A stretch of DNA of 64,000 nucleotides from Micromonospora sp. MP36 (GCF_008119785.1 NZ_VSFA01000002.1:186001-250000), one strand, 5' to 3'; positions 1-7,766 are shown, numbered from the stretch's first letter. The notes: generated by a model not told the origin, from the sequence alone. Made by a program: numbers and translations.

Positions 1-2
1 CC

Positions 3-608
3 GACCGGCGGGCGGGGGACGTGGGCCGGCCACTGTCGCTGCCCGCCGGGGCGGTGCTGCGGATCGGTCCCGCCCGCGTCGGGCTGCGTAGCTGGCTGGC
101 CGTCTCCGGCGGGATCGACGTGCCGCCGGTGCTGGGCAGCCGCGCCACCGACACGCTCTCCGGCCTCGGCCCGCCCCCGGTACGCGACGGCGACCGGCTG
201 CCCCTCGGCCGGCCCGCCGGTCACCCCGCCCCGGTGGACGTCACCGCCGGCCCGGCCCTCCCCGACCGGCTGCGACTGACCGTCCGCCCCGGCCCGCGGC
301 ACGACTGGTTCACCCCCGCCGCGCTGGACCTGCTGTTCACCACCGCGTACGCGATCAGCCCGGCGAGCAACCGGGTCGGCGCGCGACTGGTCGGCGCGGC
401 GCTGCCCCGCGCGGTGGCCGGGGAACTGCCCAGCGAGGGCCTTGTCCTCGGCGCGGTGCAGGTGCCGCCCGACGGCCAACCGCTGATCTTCCTGGCCGAC
501 CACCCGACCACCGGCGGCTACCCCGTGATCGGGGTGGTGGACGACGTGACGCCGCTCGCGCAGGCCCGCCCAGGGACTACGGTGACGTTCCATGGACCTC
601 AACGCTGA
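3..608 (+). CDS. pxpC: 5-oxoprolinase subunit C (biotin-dependent carboxyltransferase family), 5'-truncated by the window
   Basis: This is the C-terminal two thirds of a KipA/PxpC-type protein, which with PxpB and PxpA hydrolyses 5-oxoproline to glutamate using ATP. Family blocks visible include GGIDVPPVLGSRATD, RPGPRHDWF, NRVGARL and the stretch around SEGLVLGAVQVPP. The frame is open to the window edge; the methionine-like codon at 21 lies inside the conserved region, so the true start is outside. It overlaps pxpA by 17 bases, consistent with translational coupling in a pxpBCA operon. pxpB is not in the window, so its presence upstream is inferred. Confidence 0.88.
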   Translation, partial: DRRAGDVGRPLSLPAGAVLRIGPARVGLRSWLAVSGGIDVPPVLGSRATDTLSGLGPPPVRDGDRLPLGRPAGHPAPVDVTAGPALPDRLRLTVRPGPRHDWFTPAALDLLFTTAYAISPASNRVGARLVGAALPRAVAGELPSEGLVLGAVQVPPDGQPLIFLADHPTTGGYPVIGVVDDVTPLAQARPGTTVTFHGPQR

Positions 609-1341
609 CCTCGGCGAGGGATTCGGCATCTGGCGACTCGGTGACGACGAGGCACTGCTGGACCTGATCACCTCCGCCAACGTCGCCTGCGGCTTCCACG
701 GTGGCGACCCGTCCACCATGCACCGCGTCTGCGCCGGCGCCGCCGAACGGGGGGTCGCGGTCGGCGCCCAGGTCGGCTACCGGGACCTCGCCGGCTTCGG
801 GCGGCGGCACATCGCGTACGACTTCGCCGAGCTGCGCGACGAGACGATCTACCAGCTCGGCGCGCTGGACGCGTTCTGCAGGCTGTTCCGCACGCGGGTC
901 CGCTACCTCAAGCCGCACGGTGCGCTCTACCACGCGGCCGCCGGCGACGAGGCGCAGGCCGCGGCACTGGTCGCCGCGGTCAACCACTACGACGGCGAGC
1001 TGCCGTTGCTCTGCCCGCCCGGTTCGGTGCTCGCCCAGCTCGCGGCCGGCGCGGGCCTGCGGGTGGTGGCCGAGGGCTTCGCCGACCGCAACTACCTGCC
1101 CAACGGCTCCCTGGTGCCCCGCAGTGCCGCGAACGCGCTGGTCACCGACCCGGAGGAGGTGGCCACCCGGGCGGTCCGGATGGCCACCGAGCGGACCGTG
1201 GTCGCGGTCGATGGCAGCGTCGTCCCGTGTGCGGTCGAGTCGATCTGCCTGCACGGCGACACCCCGGGCGCGGTGCGCTGCGCCGAGCTGGTCCGAGCGG
1301 CCCTCATCGACGCCGAGGTAACCCTCCGCCCGTTCGCCTGA
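592..1341 (+). CDS. pxpA: 5-oxoprolinase subunit A (LamB/YcsF family)
   Basis: A 249-residue protein of normal family length beginning MDLNADLGEGFG and carrying the diagnostic NVACGFHGGDP and YLKPHGALYH blocks of LamB/YcsF proteins. It is the partner of PxpB/PxpC in ATP-dependent 5-oxoproline cleavage, a cytosolic housekeeping repair reaction. The ATG at 592 lies inside the end of pxpC, so the two are co-translated. Last gene of its operon, facing the convergent redoxin gene across the inverted repeat at 1364-1445. Confidence 0.93.
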   Translation: MDLNADLGEGFGIWRLGDDEALLDLITSANVACGFHGGDPSTMHRVCAGAAERGVAVGAQVGYRDLAGFGRRHIAYDFAELRDETIYQLGALDAFCRLFRTRVRYLKPHGALYHAAAGDEAQAAALVAAVNHYDGELPLLCPPGSVLAQLAAGAGLRVVAEGFADRNYLPNGSLVPRSAANALVTDPEEVATRAVRMATERTVVAVDGSVVPCAVESICLHGDTPGAVRCAELVRAALIDAEVTLRPFA

Positions 1342-1363
1342 CCGCCGTTACCCGGCACCGGCG

Positions 1364-1445
1364 TCAAGATCCGCGCAACTTCAGGGAACGAGTCCCCTCA
1401 GCCCGCGAGGAGGCGACGGTTTCCGGGAAACTGCGCGGATCTTGA
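1364..1445. repeat. 82-bp inverted-repeat element between convergent genes
   Basis: Perfect 14-base arms TCAAGATCCGCGCA (1364-1377) and TGCGCGGATCTTGA (1432-1445) enclose a 54-base centre that itself contains weaker complementary blocks. It fills the gap between pxpA and the convergent redoxin gene, so it could terminate both transcripts. The size and layout resemble a dispersed intergenic palindrome (REP/MITE-like) rather than a simple terminator; the dispersed nature is inferred. Confidence 0.7.
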
Positions 1446-1452
1446 GCAGAAA

Positions 1453-3288
1453 TCAGGCCTCGTCGAGGCCGCGGAGGACCAGGGGGAGGCGGGTGGTGCC
1501 GCCGTCGACCACCCGCAGCGGTACGCCCCAGTCCTGCCGGGTCAGGTGGCAGGCCGCGTGCTCGACGTCCGCGTCACAGGTGGCCGCCTGGGCGGTCACC
1601 TGGAGCACGCCCTGCGCCACGTCGCCGTTCACCACCAGCCGGCGGGACAGATCCATGGTCGTCCCGGCCCCCTCGACCAGCAGCTCGGGCGGGGAGGCCG
1701 ACACCACCAGCCGGGTCGACGGGCCGTAGGTCTCGTCCAGCTTCTGCCCCGGCGCGGGCGTGAAGATCACGTCGAGGGTCAGCTCGCCGGCCGCCACGTC
1801 GGTGGGCTTGCGCTCCAGCTTGTGCCGCGGGCCGTCCACGGTGCTCGCGCCGGCCGCGGTGAGCGCGCCCGGGGCCAGCCGGGTCAGCCGGTGCGCGGCC
1901 GACTCGACCACCAGCACCTCGCCCTCGGCGGTGAGCACCACGTCGCTCGGCTCGGCCAGCCCGTCCGCCACCGTGGCGACCTGGTCGGTCGCCGGGTCGA
2001 AGCGGCGCACCGCGCCGTTGTACGTGTCGGCGATCAGCACCGAACCGTCGGGCAGCGCGCAAACCCCCAGGGGGTGCTGGAGCAGCGCCCGGTCGGCGGG
2101 GCCGTCGACGTGCCCGAAGTCGAAGAGGCCCTGCCCCACCGTGGTGTGCATCACCCCGTCCTCGACGTACCGGACCGCACTGGTCTCGCTGTCGGCGATC
2201 CACAGCCGGGTGCCGTCGACCGACACCGAGAGGCCGGAGGGCTGGGCCATCCAGACGTCCGGCAGCGGGCCGTCGCGCAGCGCCTCCACCGTCGTGCCGG
2301 CGTACATGCCGGCGGTCCGCTTGATCGGGTCGAACCACCAGAGCTGGTGGATGCCGGCCATGGCGATGACGACCTTGTCGTCGTACCAGGCGACGTCCCA
2401 GGGCGAGGAGAGGTCGACCGCGCGCGCGTCGTGGGCGTGGTCGTCGACCGTCGAGCGCCACTGCCGGCCGGTGCCGGCGACCGTGACCACCTCGCCGGTG
2501 GCCAGCTTCACGCCGCGCAGCAGGTGGTTGACGGTGTCGGCGACGACCAGGTCGTACCCGGCCACCTCGGCGATGTGCGCGGGCAGCAGGCAGAGCCCCT
2601 GCGGCTCGGAGAAGGTGGCGCTGCCCGCCGGGCCGTCCGTGTGGCCGCGGGTACCGGCGCCGATCCGGCGGAGCACCTGCTCGCCGTCGGGGGCCAGCTC
2701 GACCAGGGAGTGCCGGGCCGAGTCGGAGACCAGCAGGTTGCCGCCGTCGAGCACCACGGCCTTGCCGGGGAAGCGCAGCGCGGTCTCCGGCTCGGCCGGC
2801 GGCACGTACGGACCCTCGCCCCGGTGCAGGGTGCCCTTCGCCTCGTGGGCGGCGATCAGCTCGTCGATCAGCCGGGCCAGCCCCTCGGCGTGTCCCTCGC
2901 CGGCCATGGTGGCGACCACGTACCCCTCGGGGTCGACCACCGAGAGCGTCGGCCAGGCCTTGGCCGCGTACTGCTGCCACATGTCGAGGTCGGGGTCGTC
3001 GAGCACCGGGTGGTGCACGCCGTACCGCTCGACGGCCGCCGCCAGCGCCGCCGGGTCCTTCTCGTGCTCGAACTTCGGCGAGTGCACGCCGATCACGACC
3101 AGGACGTCACCGTACTTCTCCTCGAGCGGGCGCAGCTCGTCGAGCACGTGCAGGCAGTTGATGCAGCAGAAGGTCCAGAAATCTAGGACGGTTACACGAC
3201 CTCGAAGGTCGGCCAAGCGGAGGACCTTTCCGCCCGTGTTCAGCCAGGCCCGGCCCCGCAGTTCGGGGGCGCGTACGCGTGCGCTCAT
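1453..3288 (-). CDS. NHL-repeat thioredoxin-fold protein with element-supplied 5' end
   Basis: A 611-residue protein with an N-terminal thioredoxin/TlpA-like domain (DFWTFCCINCLHVLDEL, CINC as the redox pair, about residues 40-55) followed by NHL/six-bladed propeller repeats. It is probably a soluble thiol-disulphide or sensing protein; substrate unknown. The start chosen is the ATG at 3288 (MSARVRAPELRG), because the same peptide begins the stranded copy at 11288. The frame stays open to 3654, so a longer product fused to an element-encoded peptide is possible. Everything 5' of about 3180 is element DNA: the first ~35 codons differ by about a quarter of bases from the stranded host copy. The catalytic cysteines lie on the host side. 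Confidence 0.85.
   Translation of the reverse strand: MSARVRAPELRGRAWLNTGGKVLRLADLRGRVTVLDFWTFCCINCLHVLDELRPLEEKYGDVLVVIGVHSPKFEHEKDPAALAAAVERYGVHHPVLDDPDLDMWQQYAAKAWPTLSVVDPEGYVVATMAGEGHAEGLARLIDELIAAHEAKGTLHRGEGPYVPPAEPETALRFPGKAVVLDGGNLLVSDSARHSLVELAPDGEQVLRRIGAGTRGHTDGPAGSATFSEPQGLCLLPAHIAEVAGYDLVVADTVNHLLRGVKLATGEVVTVAGTGRQWRSTVDDHAHDARAVDLSSPWDVAWYDDKVVIAMAGIHQLWWFDPIKRTAGMYAGTTVEALRDGPLPDVWMAQPSGLSVSVDGTRLWIADSETSAVRYVEDGVMHTTVGQGLFDFGHVDGPADRALLQHPLGVCALPDGSVLIADTYNGAVRRFDPATDQVATVADGLAEPSDVVLTAEGEVLVVESAAHRLTRLAPGALTAAGASTVDGPRHKLERKPTDVAAGELTLDVIFTPAPGQKLDETYGPSTRLVVSASPPELLVEGAGTTMDLSRRLVVNGDVAQGVLQVTAQAATCDADVEHAACHLTRQDWGVPLRVVDGGTTRLPLVLRGLDEA
3178..3183. other. Left attachment core (attL)
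   Basis: GAAATC inside the matching context TCCxGAAATCxAG shared with 11175-11186. To its left is host redoxin sequence (codons for WTFCCINC); to its right is the element-borne version of the gene start. The exact crossover dinucleotide cannot be fixed from one genome. Confidence 0.65.
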
Positions 3289-3654
3289 GACCCCATCGTG
3301 CCGCACCATCGGCCCCCAGCCCGCGCGACGGGGCGGCGGGAGAGGCGAACGCGACACCGCCTCGCCGAAGGTCAGCACGGCGGACGTCGTCCGATACCGG
3401 CCGTTACGCAGTCGGTAGACCTCCGGAGGGCCGACGGGCCGCGACAGGTCGCCGGTCGCAACTAGCGCGGTGTGGTCGCGATTACGGCACGGCTCGCCGT
3501 GCTCGACACGGCGGACGATCACGGTCGTAAGGCTGGCCCGGACCACGACCGCCGGGTAGGCGTCGTCGCCGACAACAATCGTCGCGGGTGAGCCAACGGC
3601 CAAGCGAAGGCTCTGGGGCGCGGGGATCTGGACGGCGAGGGGCATAAGCGACAA
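3289..3654 (-). CDS. Element-encoded small protein, in frame with and lacking a stop before the redoxin gene
   Basis: About 122 codons read without a stop straight into the redoxin start at 3288. The peptide has a beta-rich opening (SPATIVVGDDAYPAVVVRA) and a GRYRTTSAVLTFGEAV block that resembles small hypothetical proteins of actinomycete integrative elements, where that block lies close to the C terminus. I infer that this was a separate element gene whose stop was lost or lies past the recombination point, making a potential 733-residue fusion. Whether it is translated separately, fused, or at all is not determined. Confidence 0.4.
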
Positions 3655-3714
3655 CGTAGCCGTGGGCGGCGACAGATGTGGGCCCAGCGCCTCGCCGAGA
3701 TCGCGGCCGAGGTT

Positions 3715-3924
3715 CTAGTCCGAGCTCTCCTCGGCGAGGTCCGGGCGGTGCTCCCTGATCCATCGCTCGACGTCGGTCCGCCGCCATATCTGGCCCATCT
3801 TCAGGACTTGGTATGGCGGCGGGAAGTCGCGCCGGGAGGCGATCACACCGGCACGCGCCCGCGACACGAGGTCGGTCCTCTGCCCGTGACGGGGGCTCCA
3901 ATGTCCGACGGGAGCCCCCGTCAC
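3715..3924 (-). CDS. Small helix-turn-helix / excisionase-like DNA-binding protein
   Basis: A 69-residue frame ending RRTDVERWIREHRPDL after SRARAGVIASRRDFPPP. This is the pattern of AlpA/MerR-like winged helix proteins of actinomycete elements (recognition helix, then FPxPxxxLxMGxxWRRxDVExW). Such proteins act as excisionases or repressors, which fits its position at the end of the element opposite the recombinase. The first codons fall inside a perfect hairpin (3886-3924) and the usual N-terminal helix is poorly kept, so the true start may be internal or the gene may be trimmed. Confidence 0.55.
   Translation of the reverse strand: MTGAPVGHWSPRHGQRTDLVSRARAGVIASRRDFPPPYQVLKMGQIWRRTDVERWIREHRPDLAEESSD
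3886..3924. promoter_or_regulatory. Perfect 14-bp inverted repeat between divergent element genes
   Basis: GTGACGGGGGCTCC (3886-3899) pairs perfectly with 3911-3924 across an 11-base loop. It lies between the leftward HTH gene and the rightward 2-TM gene, so it is not at a 3' end. An operator, or an RNA structure over the start of the HTH gene, fits better than a terminator. Confidence 0.5.
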
Positions 3925-4069
3925 CTAAGGCGAGACGCGTGGCTGCGTCTAATCGCGCCGAGTGGGGCATAGACGGGCGGGGCAGGATGCCTGTACTCCG
4001 TTGTCCACAGGCCGCCTCGGGCGCTTGCCCCGGGTAGCTCCAGTTGCACCTAACCGTCACAATCCGGGG

Positions 4070-5005
4070 GTGCGTTTGAACTGGCTGCGCGGTCTTGACC
4101 TGTGGGTGGTTGTCGCCACCGTCGCGGGCATCGGAACCCTCCTCGCCGCGCTCGCGATGACCTCGGACGGTCTCGGCGACTGGGGTGCCGGAGTGCTCGT
4201 CAACATCGGTGCGTCGGTGCTCTTGATCGTGCCGGTGTACATCCTGACCAAGCGCTTGGACAAGCGGATCGAGCGCGTAGGTTCAGAGACCCGATCCAGC
4301 GTTCAGGCCCTAGCGGATCGCGTCGAGACCTTTGAGCAGGACGTGGAGCGACGAATTGAGGATGTGGCAGCCTCGGTGGCGGCCCAACTGGAGCAGGAGC
4401 GCCACGAGGACAAGGCAGCCTTCACTGCACTCGGAAGCGCGCCGTCCCGAGATTCCGTGCTTGAAGCGCTGCGCCGTGCGAATGAGCTTGGGTTGATATC
4501 GCAGAGGAGAGGGCCACGCGTGTGCGTTTCGGACGCCTGGCGCATCTTCGTTCGGATCGACTTTAACGAGGCTCCGGATAGGTACTTTGACGAGGAGGAA
4601 GTCAGCTTCACCCTAGAGACGTTCGACGGGAACATGTTGGCAGTCGTTCTGTGGCCTGAGGACCAGGACGTCGAGGCGGTCATGGTGAAGCTCGGCCGCT
4701 CCCTGCTACGGGAGACCTCGGGCGAACAGTTGGACGTGAGGGGGCTCTTTGAAGGGATGAGCCGGGCGCTGTCAATTGCTCAGACCGATCCGGAACGCCG
4801 GCCGATTTGGCAAGTCTGCCCCCCGCAATGGGTCGTGACTGAACATGGCATTCACACCTACGGCGGCGCTCCTTACTACGGCGCTGCCACCCGGGCCCTA
4901 GAGGGGAACGCTCGTCTGGCGACACATATCGCCGAGAAGACTTGGGTCGATCCTGACTCGTTGGACGACGCGGTCGCAGTCGCTCTGGCTCTGTCGAAGC
5001 CGTAA
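4070..5005 (+). CDS. Membrane-anchored coiled-coil protein of the element, unknown function
   Basis: A 311-residue product from the GTG at 4070. Two membrane helices come first (about residues 11-30 VVVATVAGIGTLLAALAM and 38-58 GVLVNIGASVLLIVPVYIL). A charged heptad-like coiled coil follows (about 60-125), then a soluble C-terminal domain of about 180 residues with no motif that I recognise. The frame is open back to 3962, but upstream residues look non-coding. Codon use is less GC-biased than in chromosomal neighbours, consistent with transfer. The membrane hairpin plus cytosolic sensor-like layout resembles effectors of phage exclusion, but no catalytic site is visible. It stands alone in rightward direction within the element. 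Confidence 0.75.
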   Translation: MRLNWLRGLDLWVVVATVAGIGTLLAALAMTSDGLGDWGAGVLVNIGASVLLIVPVYILTKRLDKRIERVGSETRSSVQALADRVETFEQDVERRIEDVAASVAAQLEQERHEDKAAFTALGSAPSRDSVLEALRRANELGLISQRRGPRVCVSDAWRIFVRIDFNEAPDRYFDEEEVSFTLETFDGNMLAVVLWPEDQDVEAVMVKLGRSLLRETSGEQLDVRGLFEGMSRALSIAQTDPERRPIWQVCPPQWVVTEHGIHTYGGAPYYGAATRALEGNARLATHIAEKTWVDPDSLDDAVAVALALSKP

Positions 5006-5096
5006 GGAGCGCCCGCCGTTCGGAGCGGCTTCACTCGACCTCCATGCCCGTACAGACAGCGAGGCGCTATGCCGCTTCGGTGAGGGAGGGGGCCGA

Positions 5097-5113
5097 GGGG
5101 GGAGTCACCCCCC
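5097..5113. terminator. G6/C6 hairpin between convergent element genes
   Basis: GGGGGG (5097-5102), loop AGTCA and CCCCCC (5108-5113), inside a homopolymeric stretch after the 2-TM gene and before the leftward gene ending at 5123. Likely a bidirectional terminator. Confidence 0.45.
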
Positions 5114-5122
5114 CCCAGGGGA

Positions 5123-5338
5123 TCACGCTGCGTTGTCGTCGCTGGTCGCGAGGTCGCGGCGAAGCTTCGCGAGGAGGTCGCGGGCCCAGCCTTCCCGGTC
5201 CTGGGCGGGCGGGATGCCGTGGGCGTAGCCGGACCGGTTGGGTAGGTGCCGGTAGCAGGCGGCGACGGGACGGCCGTCGACCAGGACCACGCCCGAGGAC
5301 GCGGACCGGCACGGACGGCGAGGGCCGCCGACTGGCAT
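5123..5338 (-). CDS. Possible small element protein, start or frame uncertain
   Basis: A 71-codon frame whose second half (VVLVDGRPVAACYRHLPNRS, then REGWARDLLAKLRRDL) looks protein-like. Its first codons do not. The overlapping frame starting with GTG at 5427 has a plausible basic N terminus (RRTRRRLSLARRVRREVGFRC). The two together look like one gene of about 100 codons split by a frame change near 5335. I cannot tell whether this is a real frameshift, a sequencing error or chance. Confidence 0.35.
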   Translation of the reverse strand: MPVGGPRRPCRSASSGVVLVDGRPVAACYRHLPNRSGYAHGIPPAQDREGWARDLLAKLRRDLATSDDNAA

Positions 5339-5508
5339 CGGAAGCCAACCTCACGGCGGACACGACGGGCGAGGGACAGTCGGCGGCGGGTGCGCCGGGT
5401 CGGCGCGGGGGCGGCGGGGCTGGACACGGGAGGGCCTTTCGCGAGGAGGGGAGCGGGTACGGCGAAGGCCCCCGGGGTCGGTTCCCGAGGGCCCTCGCGT
5501 CGATTCGG

Positions 5509-5778
5509 TCAGTCGTCGGCGGTGCGCCCGACGTCGGCCTCGGCGGCGGCGAGTCGGGACCGCTCCAGGGCCAGGGCGCGGGCCTCGCGCTGGATCTCAG
5601 TCGCGCCGCTCCCCGTGATCCGGGCGGCGTCCTCCTCGCCGAGGCCGTAGCGCTTGGCGGCGTCCCGGACGAGGTAGGCCCGGTCAGCGCGGGGTTGGTT
5701 GGCCCTCGCCCGCTGCGTCTCCTCGGCGGCGGCTACGGCCCGGGCGATCCGGTCGCTGATGTTGTCGGAAACCGCCAC
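5509..5778 (-). CDS. Small helical protein, scaffold-like motif
   Basis: An 89-residue alpha-helical protein. The central segment (RDAAKRYGLGEEDAARITGSGATEIQREA) has the spacing Y-G-L-x3-D-A-x2-I-x-G-x4-E-I seen near the C termini of some phage scaffold-like proteins; this resemblance is weak and from memory. It starts 2 bases after the stop of the 226-residue gene, so the two are one transcription unit. No enzymatic motif. Confidence 0.65.
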   Translation of the reverse strand: MAVSDNISDRIARAVAAAEETQRARANQPRADRAYLVRDAAKRYGLGEEDAARITGSGATEIQREARALALERSRLAAAEADVGRTADD

Positions 5779-5780
5779 GG

Positions 5781-6461
5781 TCAGGCCCCCTCGGCGTACG
5801 GGTCGACCACGATGCGGTCGGCCGGGATGCCCGTCGCGACGGCCTCAATGTCCTGCCACGCCAGCGGGAGTCGGACCGACCGGCCGGGGTAGTTCACCGG
5901 ATCGGCCTGGCGGATCGCCCTCGCCCGGCGGTCGATCGCGGCCATCTGCTCGGGCGTGGCGCTGCGGCGCATCCGCCGGACGTTGTCCAGGGACACGATC
6001 GCCTGCGTCAGGGCCTCGGCCTCCTGGTACGCCTGGCGGGCCTCGCGGAACGCACGGGCGGACGTCGCGGCGGCCTCGGGGACGCGGGCGGCCAGGATCG
6101 GGCGCAGCGCCTCGTGGTGCTCGGGGGTCACGGCCTCGGCCGCCTTCACGGCGGCGTACGCGCGGTTGCGGGCGGCCCGGACACGCATCTCGCCCTGGCG
6201 GGTCTGCTCCTCGGCGACGTCCTGTGGGATCGCGGCCGGAACCTTCCGGCCGTCCCGGATCGCGGCGGCGATCGCGGCCCGGTTCGCCGCCAGGGTGTCG
6301 CCGATCGCGTCGACCTTGTCCCGCTCGGCCGAGGTCTCGGCATTCGCGGCGTCTAGGGCGGCGAACGCTTCCCGCACGGCGGGCGGACAGGCGGGGTCGT
6401 CCAGGACCCACGCGGGGATCGTCCAGTCCGGCTCTACCAGGTCACCAATACTGGTCGGCAC
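5781..6461 (-). CDS. Helical protein of unknown function, element operon
   Basis: A 226-residue, largely alpha-helical, alanine/arginine-rich protein with an acidic N terminus (SIGDLVEPDWTIPAWVLDD) and a non-helical C-terminal tail (LPLAWQDIEAVATGIP). I do not recognise the family. It is transcribed leftward immediately before the 89-residue gene, suggesting a stoichiometric or chaperone-like pairing. No signal peptide, membrane segment or catalytic motif. Confidence 0.7.
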   Translation of the reverse strand: MPTSIGDLVEPDWTIPAWVLDDPACPPAVREAFAALDAANAETSAERDKVDAIGDTLAANRAAIAAAIRDGRKVPAAIPQDVAEEQTRQGEMRVRAARNRAYAAVKAAEAVTPEHHEALRPILAARVPEAAATSARAFREARQAYQEAEALTQAIVSLDNVRRMRRSATPEQMAAIDRRARAIRQADPVNYPGRSVRLPLAWQDIEAVATGIPADRIVVDPYAEGA

Positions 6462-6535
6462 GTTGTCTCCTCGGGTGATTGCGACCCCCGCCAGGCCAGT
6501 CCTGGCGGGCGATCGGGGCGGTCAGGGGGTACGGG

Positions 6536-6853
6536 CTAGGGGCGCGGCATACGGGCGGTCTCGGGCCTCGTCTCGCCAGGAATGGCGACCAGGCGGAAGA
6601 CCCACTCGCGACGGCGAAGGTCGGGGGTCGGCTTGTAGCGGCAAACCGCGATCCCCAGCGCGCCGAGGTTGGCCAGGGCCCAGCGGACATAGGTCGCGGC
6701 GGCGGCGGGACTCTCGGCGGCCGGGCTGTCAGGGATGTGCCGGCGGAACAGGCCGAACAGGTGGCCCGTGTTGGCCCGGAACTCACCGCGTCGGCGTAGG
6801 ACCTCCTCGGCGATCAGGCGGGCAACGTCGGGGTCGGGCGGCGTGTGGGTCAC
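6536..6853 (-). CDS. Hypothetical element protein
   Basis: A 105-residue product from GTG 6853. That start overlaps the TGA stop of the upstream CxxC gene (GTGA at 6850-6853), which decides it over an in-frame ATG at 6883. A helical N-terminal half (VARLIAEEVLRRRGEFR) precedes a block with HLFGLFRRH and a basic strand-rich C terminus (RRREWVFRLVAI). Could be a small DNA-binding or adaptor protein; family not recognised. Confidence 0.6.
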   Translation of the reverse strand: MTHTPPDPDVARLIAEEVLRRRGEFRANTGHLFGLFRRHIPDSPAAESPAAAATYVRWALANLGALGIAVCRYKPTPDLRRREWVFRLVAIPGETRPETARMPRP

Positions 6854-7071
6854 GGGCGGGGCTTCCGGGTCGGGTGGCGGCAAGGGCAGGTCACGCGGGG
6901 GATGCCGTCGGCGTCGCGGTCACGTTCCGCGTCGGCTGGCGGCACTGTTCGCAGCGTCGCCCTCGCGCGGCCTACCGGTCGTCGTTTAACAGACCGGCCC
7001 CGGCATGTCTTGCAACGAGAAGACAGCGTGCCGAGACGGACTGGGGCTAGAGGACGCAGCGGCCCGGCCAC
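6850..7071 (-). CDS. Small zinc-ribbon-like protein
   Basis: The frame encodes SSRCKTCRGRSVKRR and, 30 residues on, RVTCPCRHP, four cysteines arranged like a zinc ribbon. Very basic, as expected for nucleic-acid binding. The stop overlaps the GTG of the next gene (GTGA), supporting this frame. The start is uncertain: GTG 7071 is proposed because no ATG is suitably placed, and the ATG at 7140 would run 40 bases into the divergent gene at 7100. Confidence 0.5.
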   Translation of the reverse strand: MAGPLRPLAPVRLGTLSSRCKTCRGRSVKRRPVGRARATLRTVPPADAERDRDADGIPRVTCPCRHPTRKPRP

Positions 7072-7099
7072 GTGGCTCGTGAATGAGAGAGTCGGGAGT

Positions 7100-7480
7100 G
7101 TGGACCCCTTCGAGGAACAGGCCGCCGCAATCAAGGCCAACCCGGATCAGTACCGGGAGCTTGACCGGCTGACGTGTGACTGTTCCAAGCCACACACCAC
7201 GATCGCCGTCCTGTACGCCGCTGAGGGCGGTCAGGTCTGGTTATGGACGCCTGCCGGGCGAGGCGCAATGAATCGCCCCGATCAGCCAGCAGACGGCCCG
7301 CTCGTGCCAGGGCGGTGGCCGCCGCGTGCGGTTCCGCTCCCGCGCCGTCCGGGCGATGTTGCCCACTCGGCGCTCGCGATCTGTTCCCGTTGCCGGCGCG
7401 GGTTCTTGCTGTTGCCCGGGGTCGGCAGCATCCAACACATACGCCTTGGCGCGCCGACCTGGGCGCGCGTCGCCGAGTAG
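7100..7480 (+). CDS. Cysteine-pair protein of the element, unknown function
   Basis: A 126-residue product from GTG 7100, with a GAG-containing ribosome site just upstream. CDC near residue 24 (LTCDCSKPH) and CSRC near residue 98 (AICSRCRRGF) form a likely zinc site. The frame is open much further upstream, but that part overlaps the divergent gene. No family recognised; probably a small structural or regulatory zinc protein. Confidence 0.55.
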   Translation: MDPFEEQAAAIKANPDQYRELDRLTCDCSKPHTTIAVLYAAEGGQVWLWTPAGRGAMNRPDQPADGPLVPGRWPPRAVPLPRRPGDVAHSALAICSRCRRGFLLLPGVGSIQHIRLGAPTWARVAE

Positions 7481-7592
7481 GTGCCGCGCCCGGGGTACGC
7501 TTCCCGTAGAACTTCATGCCTGACCGGGATCGGCGAACCTGACTCGCGTGCCTTGGCCGCCGCGAGGTTGACCCCAAGGGGGTTGCTTCGCC

Positions 7593-7766
7593 GTGCCTGT
7601 ATTCGAGCCGTTCCTCACTGCCGGGCCGTGGGCACTGGTCGCCGTCGGGCTGATCTACGCCGTGCCACGTCTCATCGTCGCGTTGGTCGCGCTGTTCAGG
7701 GTGCCCCCGGACAAGCTGCCGGCCGTCCTGCGCGCGCTGGCCGAGCTGTTCCGCTTCCGGCGGTAG
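7593..7766 (+). CDS. 57-residue single-pass membrane peptide
   Basis: GTG at 7593 to TAG at 7764-7766. The product starts VPVFEPFLTAGPW, has one hydrophobic helix (about residues 13-36, ALVAVGLIYAVPRLIVALVAL) and ends in a short amphipathic basic helix (LPAVLRALAELFRFRR). A purine-rich AAGGGGG lies about 14 bases upstream. Short membrane peptides with this layout occur in phage and plasmid exclusion, holin or toxin roles; none can be assigned here. Confidence 0.55.
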   Translation: MPVFEPFLTAGPWALVAVGLIYAVPRLIVALVALFRVPPDKLPAVLRALAELFRFRR

